Source: Branchiostoma floridae
Taxonomy: Eukaryota; Chordata; Leptocardii; Amphioxiformes; Branchiostomatidae
Assembly: GCF_000003815.2 (NCBI RefSeq)
Contig: NC_049988.1
Coordinates: 14,064,400-14,126,399 of the forward strand
Direction of reading: 5' to 3'
Length of the DNA stretch: 62,000 bases
Below the pieces are notes generated by a model, which was not told where the DNA came from, ran no database searches, and saw nothing but the letters and a program-made list of their open reading frames with translations. Below are positions 11,684-23,600 of this stretch, in pieces. The translations under genes were made by a program, and so were the position numbers. Within the stretch, counting starts at the first letter, position 1; every line of letters begins with the position of its first letter.

Positions 11684-14600
11684 CTGGAAAAAAAAAGCAA
11701 GGGAAACACACAGTAAGTTACAGAGTGAACACCATACACATGTACTCCTTTTCCACCTCAACAGTTGCAGCGTGGAGAAAAACGGACATTGGGTTAACCA
11801 ATTGCAAGGATCTTTTTAAAAGCTCCTTGGGTTAACATGCTGTGTCAAGTAGACATGCAGAGGTGTTGTCAGCAACACTACAGATGAACAGGCTACTGTA
11901 TGTGGAGTCACCTAGTCCTGAAGAAGCCATGCACTATAATGTTGGTTATAGGTTAGACATATATGTCTGTCAAGGGAGGCTAATGTGTGATGTCAAAAAT
12001 CTCAACATGACTGAAACATACCTAAAACTGCAGAAACTAGTAAGATTGTGTCAGGGACATCTTGAAAAATTGAATTTTCAGATTGAAAATGGTATCAAGA
12101 AATCAATAGTATGACAGTGACAATTTCATCATTCAAAAATTTGTTGTAAAAAAATCTTCCAAGCGTATTCTACAAAGGGAGGACATAGCCAAATTCTTCC
12201 TTCTGGTAACTTATATTTCAAAACAGTTGCAGAAGGAATGAGTGGAAAATTTCACTCTGCCTCCCTTTCCTTTCATGACACATAATAAGCATGGGTGACT
12301 GGCAATGTAAAAGCTGGTGGATATAGAATGAGTTAGTGGTGAGCTGTCCTCTGTCATGCACAGTTCCTACACAAGTCCCTTCTAAGGGACCATGCAGTAT
12401 ACTCAATATCCACTCTAAACAAAATCTGTTCTTTAGTAGATCTCTCACATCTCACATCCATTAACGGAATTGCCCGAAGAATCAAACTTTTCCACTGAAT
12501 TGTAATGTATTAAACATTTTTCGCTAAGCTGCTGAACAGATTTTATTTAGCATGAGATATTGGTGATGCTGGATGGGCCCCTAACTACACAGGGACACAG
12601 AAGAAAGCACGTGTCTCCACAGATTAGTATATGTGGGTGTTAAAAACATGGTGATCATCCTCAAGTCCTACAGACAGACAAACACAAGGGTTAGCATTAG
12701 TCAGTTCTGCACATATAAATGTAGCATTACATGATTCTCTGAGGATGTTTGAAAGCAATTTTGGTAGTTTTGACTTAGACATATTGTGAACAAAAGTTCA
12801 ACAAGTTGTAGTTGTCTTTCCCACCATTTGTATGTTTCTTTCTGGTGAAGTTTGAATAAATATATAAATAAACCATTTCGCCTTGGCAAATCTAAATATT
12901 TCACAACAATCCAGTCTTGACATAGTTTTGGTTGACAACTTTATGTAATTTAAGAAATAAGCAGTGTAATATGTGTACACTGACATTGCATATTTGAAAG
13001 CATGACTAGCTACATTATAATGTACAGAAATTATATAGTTATCAGTCCATCCTACATGTACTACCATGTTTCTATGATTACCGGTGTCTATGGGGCAGGA
13101 TACTCCTTCTCTGAGGCCTTAGGAACCTTCTTGGCTTGGTAGTACCTCGCTTCATATTTCTCTTTCTTACTTTTCCTTGTGAAGAAACCACACTGGGGAA
13201 GCAGAGGTTCTTGTTAATAATCAAAGTCAAAACATATGTGGGCTATTCCATTTCATAGAATAATGGGGTGGGGGACTTTCAAATTGAATGGATCATGCAC
13301 CATTGGATACATGTACATAGAGAGAATGGTTCAAAATCATCTTTGAATGCCCCCCTCAGATTCAAATGGAATAGCCCGTAACACGAATATAGCCCAAGGA
13401 GATAAACCATAAGAAAACATCACAAAATGTCAAACTGAAAGCATCAGAAAACAAAGCAAATACAATAAAACAAATTCACAATTTTTCTTCTTTTCCTAAA
13501 CACAGGAGTCAATAAAAGGACATGAAGGATCCATGTGGGGTTTTTCAAGAAGAGTGTTAAACGTATGTGTACCTTCCATAGACACAGGATGAGGAGCACC
13601 AATAGCAGCAGCCCCCCAACCACAGCCACGATGATGATCCACAGTGGAACACCCGGGGCCTCCTTCTGAAGGTCAAAGTCGGGGAAGGCTCTTGTGCTCA
13701 CGGCCGTTTTGTCGTTTTCTGGGTTGGCCTCAACAACGCTTAAGCGAGTTGGGAGCATCCGAACTGTCGCGTGGGAAACAATGTCCACCTCCTTTACTTC
13801 CCTGTATTCCTGTTGGTGCAAAAAAGTATGACTCAAAAAAAAATACACCACAAAAAGCTTCCCCAATCTAGAAGAGTGCTAACTTAAAGTTAAACCTATG
13901 GATAAGTGAAATAGTAGCCATTATGACTAAAGAAGACGAAGAAAAAAATGCACCATGCAAAAAAAAAAAAACCTAGAAGAGTACTAACCGATTGGTAAAT
14001 GAAAGAAACCGTCAGACAGAAAACTGCATTTCAAGAATGATGCAAATGAAGTACATTTCTTACACACTGGTATTTGTCAAGATATGCCTTGGAACAGATT
14101 GTCACAACATATTTCAACATTAGTTGTAGTGTCACTTTGAAAAAACATTGTCAATCATTGTATTCTATGTCAAAGGTTAAAGTTGAAGGTCAGCGTGAAC
14201 CCACCTGCAGGAAGGTGGAGTTCCAGAGCCTGGCCTGGAAGGTGATGACCACGTCCTTGTTCTTGGCCAGGAGGTCGATGGTACAGTTGATCACCGCACA
14301 GCGGGCTGTACCTTTCTTACAGTCCTACAATCGCAGGAGGGAAATGTTAATAATATTCATACATGTATCTCTTTAAAGAGTTTCAACAGCATGAAGTTTT
14401 GAGTACTTTAATATATCACCTGTTGAAAGTTGTGCTGATCTAACTGTACAATGCTTATATGTACAACAATCCTTGTGTTATTCCAATATATTACCTGTTG
14501 AAATGTGATTCAACAGCTGTAACTGTTACTGTAGAAATCTTACATGACTGTACAACAATCCTTGTGTTACTCCATCACGAAACTCCCTACAGCTACAGGT

Positions 14601-17600
14601 GCCAAGCCAATTTGAATAAGAACTGAAAATATCTTAGATTTGTCTCCAATATTCAAAACACCTCCACACCATCTACTTAACATGAGTACGTCAAAAATAT
14701 TAAAAAACGCACATGCAGGAATCAGATGACTTACCAGGATCTTTGACTCCCTGGAACTCTTGGTGCCCAACAGTTCCCCGATGTTTGTCTCGCGTGCCCT
14801 CCTCATAAAGGTCTGCATCCCATGGGCGTAGTTGTCGGTCAGGGATCGGCGCGCACGGTCGGTGACACGGACCTTGTTAGATGAGGAAACAGATGATGAA
14901 GATGAAGAGGCAGAAGAGGAAGAGGAAGAGGAGGAATAGGATACAGAGCTGGAGGAGGATGTGTAGGTTGTTTTAGAGACAGTTGAGGAGGTTTTAGAAG
15001 TTGTTATAGAAGTTCCTCCAGTTTTAACAGAAGTGCCTCCAGTTTTAACAGAGGTGCCTCCACTTGTAACTGTAGTTTTCCTTATTATTTCTTCATCTTT
15101 CCTAGCAGGGTTCACAACACTTGTACCAGCGAGAGGGTCTACAGGAGGCTATTAAGTGTAGTTTATTTTCAGTGGGAACAAACCAGTATCAACAAGAAAT
15201 AAGACCAGTAAAGAAGTGCACCCCATCAATAAAAACACAGAACACACAAAAAATACAGAGATAGAAAAAAAAAAACACATTTGAATGATGCACACTGAAA
15301 GGAGGCAATAAAACACAAGACACAAAGAAAAAACTTATTGTCTACAAAGTGAAGAACACAGTACAAACAATGATACAAGACAGGAACAATCAAACAATCT
15401 ACAAAGATTGAAACAGAAAGCATCAACATAAAGCAAACAAAATTTGAAATGTAGCATCAGACAAATCTGGCAGATGACATACATGTATTGCCTGGAGGAT
15501 GGGCAGTGGTTGGAAATCAAAGAAAAAAGTCACAGGATACAAATAACAAAATGCAATGACTGAACAGAGCACATAAAATATGGTCCAAGTAAGGACCAAC
15601 ACTTGTATTGATTTCATTACTCAAATGACTTGTCTAAGGCTGAAATTCGTTAAATTGAACATTATTACAGTGTAAAAACTGTGATAAGGAAGATTTCTAA
15701 CCCATAAACTACAGCAGTAACAGCAGATCCAATGTTTGGTTACTTCCATCTCTAAATCTTACCTGATACCGATCCCTGGCTGTGGTGGAACTAACAGGCT
15801 TGTAGTTAATAGGTCTCCGGCTCTGTAAATAAGGAAACAAACAAACAAATGAATAAATATGCGAAGATGATATCTGACCAGTGTACATTGTACATCTGTG
15901 GATTACGTAGGTGGTATGGTAAGTCTTGTATATTTCAAGGTCTATTCTTGGCTTTGCATTGAAGAAACTCTTAGCTTAGCATCGGAGAAACAGTTAACAC
16001 CAACACAATGATTATGACACAGGCATCACTTCCAATCACAAATCAATTAGCTTGTTTCCTTTGTATGAGATGTCATAAAAGACTTACCTCCAAACTCAAT
16101 GGATTGATGATCCCAGGTGGCGGCCGACATTCGGCATTGCCAACGACAGCGATGTCCGTCAGGTAGAGCAGCCATTTTCCGTTCGTGTGCAGCGGCGTAT
16201 TCAGGATCTCGTACGGCCAATCAATGGACACGACTGCTTTCGGTACGTCGCCAGTACCGATGTTACGGACCTAAAAAATACACGTTCAAAGGGGAAAACA
16301 GGTTTGTAAGTGCTTTGAGTGCTTTGCTCTATTGAGCTCAAGCTAAAGTTGCCCATACATCAGTGAGATGCGTTAGGCCCGTGCCCATCTCCATTTCATA
16401 GCCCTGGGGCCACACATAGGTGAAATCACTACAGCAGGGGGCTGGTCCGCTGGTAGTGTAGTGCATTAAGCTTCCATACTCTTCCTCTTAGCAGAGAAAG
16501 AATTACATTGTATGTACCATTATTAAGAGTCTTTGGTATGACTCAGCTACAGCATCTAGTCTTCCTTGGTGGTCTCCCATACAAGTACTGACCCAACTGC
16601 ACGTTGCTTAACTTCCGAGATCAAAGAATCGGGTGTTATCAACGTGCCAAGGCTGTAGCACTGAAGAAGCAACAATTCCCAAAACCAGAGTGACAAATGT
16701 TCTAACTGGGAAGTATGAGACTCCAGCTACTTTACTACAGGGATGACTTAAGTCTAAAAGATGCCAGTGAGGTAGACGATTAGTTCACTATGAATCAGAC
16801 ATACTATATCAAGAAGAAGAGGTACTAAAACAAAAAGAGGTCTCAAACATTTTGGCCACAATCAGCTACATTTGTACCTTACTGGGGGATGGCCACAGTG
16901 TAAAAGATGTCAGTGAGCGGGACTATAAGTATGTTACATGTATACCAAGAAGAAGAGGTTCAACAAAAAGAGGTCTAAACCATTTTGGCCACATGGACAA
17001 AAAAGATTAACAAGCTTACCACAAACGTGTGGCTGAGAGGAGTGCCGATATCCTCCAGATACTCCATCTCACTCTCTCCCTTAGACTGCCCTCCGAAGAA
17101 CACCTGTTCTGGCTTGGATTTTCTGTAGGATGGGAGAAAAAATGGAATGTTACAATCAGAAATGACTAGGACAAAGTAGTCTAAGGTTTTCTCCTAGAAT
17201 GCAGAGCGTTGGTTCAGGTCTTTCTTGAAGTAAAATTCACTCCATCTCGTTCCACATCTAGGAGCAATGATGATTTGATATCTCAAAGGATCAAGGTGAA
17301 GATCCCTTGTATGACCCCTTGTATGATATACATGTATAATAAAACAAAGTTGCAAAAAGCAACATACCAAAAGACAAAATACTTCCCTAAATGCATGTAA
17401 TTAATTTCACCCCCTTTGCTTTCTAAATCATTCCAACTTTTTTTTCTTAAATCGCCAAATTTCTTACATAGTTAACCTTACTCCACTGAAAGCCTTAGCC
17501 TGTAGGTACAAACTGACATGTTGAAATCTAAAACTACTACTTGTCTCTAAGAAAGCCACCAGGAGAAACCTCCCCAGAAACAGTGAGGTCCACCTCCACA

Positions 17601-20600
17601 ATCACCTTAGCAACAATAGTGACCCTGTCGTCCTCTGTGTTGGTCTCATTACTCGTCCTGCGCGGAACAGAAATCATTGATCATTGGCAAGTCACAAAGG
17701 TAAAAGGTTACTCTGCTTGCGAATAAATGGTGACAGATATCGATTAGTTCTTTTTTTATTTCTTGTACCTTTGATTTTGATATGTTATGCCTGGGGTCTC
17801 CCCCCCCCCCCCCGATACATTGAAAAGTACCAGTAGGCGATATGTCTCCATACGTTAAACAAAATTGAATAAACATAATCAAATAAAAGGTATGGCGGCT
17901 TTGAAAAGGCATCTTCTGACACCCAATTTCAATAAATAAATGGATAAAAATAAATAAATACATCTATGTATACAAGTGATTCAGTCAAGACAGACAGTTA
18001 AGTTTCTTAACTTTCAAGTTCCTTACTTCACTTTACACAAAGACAATGCCAGATGTATTCCAACTTACGTTGTCAGCTCCATGGAAACCTCCAGCTCTGG
18101 TTCGTCTGTCCCGATGTTTCTTGTCTCAAAACGAAGCAGGAACTTTTGCTGTAGAGAAATAACACTTTACTTAACCTTCAGCCTGCTTAAGGTAGGTGTT
18201 TGGTACCAAATTTTCATTGGTTTGGGGTTTGACAGCAGGGAGAAAGTTAAAGCATATCACAAACACATTTACAACACCTGCACATAGTTTCAATCCATAA
18301 GTTAGATTTTTTTGCTCCTGCTGCACTTATTGACTGTATGTGTGTTTCTACTGTTGTCTGTATCTCTGTAGGTAGCTGCCACCAGTCTTGGCTGCCTTGC
18401 TTAGCATTTTTTCTTTCTTTGGAACAGAAGGTATGTACTATGCACAAAGTGCTTGCAGTGTGTTTAATATTTTGATGTCTAGGCAAGCAAATGTGACAAA
18501 CATGATGATGATGATGTCTACTTACCAGCTCGCGAAGTGGGTTGCCAACCTCACAGTCAATGTACGTCTCGTTCCCTTCCCTTGGTGAGCAAGAAGTCTT
18601 GGTCTATCCATGTAACAGAGAATGGAGTATATCAGATATAGAACCTCTTAAAGTTACAAATCTTTTAACCTACTCATCCACTACTGTAATAAAAGTTTGT
18701 TCCATTCTTCACAGAAACCGTTTCAATTTGAATGCACTTGTATGGATTTAACATGTGCATACAAGTTACAACATGGATGTAGCTTGTAGCTATCATCAAA
18801 AACTTGCACAGTGCAAAAGCAAAACATCCATTTGTGGCAAACCACACACCAAGCAGGGACTCTCCCCAAATATATCACTTTGTGCATATACTCCCAGCCG
18901 TCCCAGGTGTAAAATAATGCTGTGTTGCTAACACATTGCTACAAAGGGGAGAGTCCTTGTAGCACAGCAAGAGCACACACACACACACCTATTGCAAATG
19001 TGTTTACATTTGTACGTGTGAAAACATGAATGATGTGTATCTATGGTATGTGGCACAATCAAAGCACCATGCTCATAAAAGAGATATGTTTATGACAGGC
19101 TAGTCAAAGTACAAAGGATTTTTAAAACTTCACTCAAAATTTCCTTTCATTTACGGACAGATGCCACAAAACTGGACATCAATTTGGATAATAAAGTTGC
19201 GATATAAAATTTGGATATTGAGTTGGCCTTATGTGAATGTACTTGGATACAGGAAAAGAACTCTTAAACTGTCCAGGATTTTACAGTAAGAGTACTTTGA
19301 CTAGACTGAGACAATGCAGTGGAAAAAGCATGAAGTGTACACTACAGAGAAGTAACAGTACAAAAACTGCTGGAAGGACAAGAAGGAATGAGACAGAACA
19401 CCTCATCCAGCTCCAAATAGCATGGCTGTCAGAGGCATGGAATGGCACAGTGTTAAACACAGGCAAACACCAACATGACAGGCAAGTACAGCATAAAACA
19501 ATGGCAGATACTGACAACCCATTTGGCAAATGGAATGGTCTGAAGATTTCTATGTTGCCTACTATGACTACCAGTCATTTTTGGTCCATCAATACAGGAT
19601 AGAGAATAAATTTACGGCAACCTGTGTTTTCAGGCATTGGTTTCACTTTAGTTGTCTAAATCTTTGCCCAGTTTTCATTGACATGATTAAGATAAGTAGT
19701 CCAACAAGGAAGTGTTTTATTACTTTGCTCCAGTCTCGCAGGAAAGAAACGGATGTACAATGTAACAAATACAAGAGAGTGGCAGATTTAGTAAAGACCC
19801 AGAATACATGAGATAGGTGGGAAATGCAACACCACAACTGCAATTGTTTAAGAACAATTTTTGTTGTTTTCCATTATATTGTAAGAGCAAACCTAAGAGA
19901 TTGATTTAATCACATAGTTTTTCCCTTACTGGCATCAACTGTAGTTTTGTCAGGAAGGACACCTGTATGATTATATTTTCATATAGATATCTTAACATAT
20001 CCAAAGAAATATCCTAGAAGACTGAGAAACTCACAGTTATGAGAGAAGTCTCAAGATGAAAATGAAGAATAGAGATGAGTGGTAAGAGATGCTTAAGAAA
20101 GTTGGACACAAATCATAGACGTAAATCATGCATTAACGGAGTGGAAATCATTCACATCACAGTGAAGATATGTTCAGGTGAGCACACACTACCACAAAGT
20201 CAGCAAGTGTTGATCACATGATGGTCACATGATCGGCACATGAAAATGGTGTGATCGCCATCTGCCAATCACATGCTCAACATGTTGTGATCACATGATC
20301 AGAACATGCCTGTTATGTGACTGTTATGTTCCTGTCAAACCTTGACAATGGACCAATCCTGATAAAATGCCATATTTGGCCCCGGTCTGAGAGGATTTCA
20401 GGGTCAAAAAAGCTAAACCAAAGTCGTCATTATCTGCTAAATAGCGGCGGCGGCCAGTTCTGTCCGACAAGCACTGTTTTTGATGGAGGTGTTCAAGATA
20501 CAACATTATCGAACAGGGGGCGGGGCTTAAGGATCGGTCCATTAGAACAGGTTTCTTTGCAAACCATATTTCACACCAGAAACATGATTGACAGGATTTC

Positions 20601-23600
20601 AGCACAACACATCTATAGTCAAGGTTTGGGGAGAACAACATGGAAGGTGCAAGTTAGACTGTACTTCAACACATATGTGATTGGGGATGTCCTCCAGTGT
20701 CAGGATCTATACTCACCATGGTAACCATGATTAACATGCAGAGCGAGTGGAAGAGCAGAGGAAAGAGAAATTCGTTAGTGTGGGAGGTAGAGAGAGTGGA
20801 AAGTGACTTGCTTATAAACCGCTCCAGTGTATTATACATTCATTTACCAAAACTTAAGGATGCTTTCAGTTCACTTGCTACAGATGATATCATTTAAAGT
20901 ATACTTAAAATGTGACAGCTAAAATGATGTCAGTGTCCAGCAATCCAAGTTCATGTTTTAACATGCAAATCGATAAAGATGTACATGAAATTGTTACAGT
21001 AGTTAATATGCCTTAAAGAATATATTGAAGGAAAATTTTGGGATGAATTGCGACAAGCATTTTTAAGTATTAAAAACGGTAACTTTATCATTAGCAATAT
21101 TTCAAACCTGCAAGTTGGTAAAGGCAGAGCTGTTAATTGCAAGAATGGTTAAAAGGTATACAGAAAGCTTAAGCATAGCGATAGTCTTGGATCTGTAACG
21201 AGTGCTCAGTCAACAGCTATGCAAGATTTCCTACAACTATTCTATTAGACCAGTGGCTAGCCTCCGGTTCAAGATGCTTGTAAGAACAAAGTAAACGCGC
21301 ATGCCACATATGTTCAAGGACCAGAGGGGCATGCTGCAAGTTTGCGAAGCACCTTTTTTTTCTCTGACTCTCCAACTGCAGTTATTTGCTGATTCTAGCT
21401 CTATCTGTAAGTATCCTGTTGTTGTGGTCAGAAAAGAGCTAAAAATGGACATTTGCTGGCTTCACTGGTTAAGGCCCAAACGATATAGCAACTCACTCCT
21501 AGAAAAAAAGTCTGATTTCATACCAACAGTCCTATTTCATACTAACAACAAGTACATGTATCTAACAACCTAGTTTCAACCAATACCAAGACCACTACTG
21601 CAGCCTACATTATACCTCTAGTCTAGGACACTGCCACTGTACTAATCTCCAAACAGATCCTACTTTAGCATAAGATAGTATCGAAAGCTGCCAGAGGAGT
21701 GCAGCCGGCCTAGGAGTGTGTTTGGCTACCAGAGTGGCTGATGACTCCCTTTGGCCAGCTATACTCCTTAACCAGCTTTGATACTGTGTTATGTCACTGG
21801 TAAGTCTGCCTGGAGATTACCACTAGTACTGTACTACACTTCCTTTAGGGAACCCCTTCTCACTAGTTTTACCCAACCCCAATCTCACCTCCTCCTCCTT
21901 CACACTGGTCACACCGACTAGGCTGAGGCTCTCCGGCACAACGACCAACAGCGCCGCCTCGTACGCGGGCTCATCAAAGTTCTGTGCCGTCACCTCGATA
22001 CTCAGCTCATCTGGGGACCCCAGGCTGTAGGTGGGTGGGGAACTGGGGAAAAGATAGACATTTGTATAGTTATAAAAACTGCAGCATGGCAATCATTTGA
22101 GTAGTATACCACAATCAGGATAGCCATGTCTTATAAACATGGAAAACTAATCACAATTATAATGCAGACACCCTGTTTGAGGAGAGTCATACCTCGAGTA
22201 CGTTAAGGACCCCATCACACTTATCAAAAAGAGAAGGGGTCCTTCCCGGCACGGTGTGAGTGGTTCAAAACCTACAGTCCGCACCTGGGGCAATTACTGT
22301 CGAATTGAGGTCACTTGAGTGGCAGCTCGCTCCAGACCCTTGCGATCTAGCCCCGCCTATTGTAAGCTCCTCTCAATTCAGCCCCTGGCTGTGGCCCACC
22401 AAATAAAAACTATTCGTGTTACAGAACTCACCCAGATAACAGGAACCTGGCACTGAGGAGCATGTTACTGTTGCAGTTCTGGTATAGTTTAGTGGATATT
22501 CGTGTTACAGAACTCACCCAGATAACAGAAACCTGGCACTGAGGAGCATGTTGCTGTTACAGTTCTGGCATAGTTTAGTGGATATTCGTGTTACAGAACT
22601 CACCCAGATAACAGAAACCTGGCACTGAGGAGCATGTTGCTGTTACAGTTCTGGCATAGTTTAGTGGATATTCGTGTTACAGAACTCACCCAGATAACAA
22701 GAAAAGTTCTGACATAGCTTAGTGGATATTCGTGTTATAGTTTTGGTATCCGAGTCACAGAACTCGCTGTTACAGTTCTGGTAAAGTTTAGTGGATATTC
22801 GTATTACAGATAATCAAATAATGGAAACTACTAGAACTCACCCAGATAACAGGAACCTGGCACTGAGGAGCATGTTGCTGTTACAGTTCTGGTAAGTTTA
22901 GTGGATATTCGTATTACAGATAATCAAATAATGGAAACTACTAGAACTCACCCAGATAACAGGAACCTGGCACTAAGAAGCATGTTGCTGTTACAGTTCT
23001 GGCATAGTTTAGTGGATATTCATGTTACAGAACTCACCCAGGCAACATAAACCTGGCACTGAGAAGCATGTTGCTGTTACAGTTCTGGTCGTCCCCACAG
23101 TCCTTCTGAAAGTGCACCTCCAGGTCGCGCTTGTTCCCCACCGCCATGTTCAGGATCGGGAAGTTGATCAGGTTGGTCACGGGCCGGCCGGGGTTGGGCA
23201 TGGAGGGGGTGTTCTGGGGGAGGTCGTAGTTCAGCTCCAGCGGGATGGGGCGAAGGTAATCTCGGACGTCCCGCTGTAATCAGATATCACATTGATGAAT
23301 CAATCAATTGATCAATTAATCAATCAATCAATCAATAACTTTATTATCAGTAGCTACAACTGCAACACGGGGCATATGATTAATGTATCTAAAATTGACT
23401 TGTTGGAATAAAGTTATTATAGTCCAAATGCTATCTCTTCTTTTTTGCAGCAAGGTTCAGAGGTCACTGATACAGACCACCACAACCTGCCACTCTCTTC
23501 TGTCTAGTGCCTAATTTCTGGCTACCTCCAAGGTTAGCCTGACTGAATCACGCTTATAGCAGCCTGTACAACATCTGGCCGACCTCCTAGAAGCTTGATG

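Larger units (their letters stand above)
18598..21888. other. Integrin intron 13 (3.3 kb)
   Basis: No coding exon seen. It holds a locally repeated GATCACATG/GGTCACATGATC stretch (20210-20330), a CA run near 18968, and a family-U repeat at 21643-21790. Confidence 0.6.

Noticed and set aside
11842-12114. 90-codon + strand frame between the two tail exons
   Set aside because: Low-complexity AT-rich translation with no family match, opposite to a transcribed integrin intron/3' UTR.
14567-15115. 182-codon frame starting at an ATG in the Ser-rich region as its own gene
   Set aside because: It is the middle of integrin exon 20 read on past its donor at 14735; the exon joins in phase on both sides.
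22200-22390. tRNA-like GGTTCAAAACC near GGTCCTTCCCGGCAC
   Set aside because: No convincing A box or cloverleaf could be drawn; left as intron sequence.
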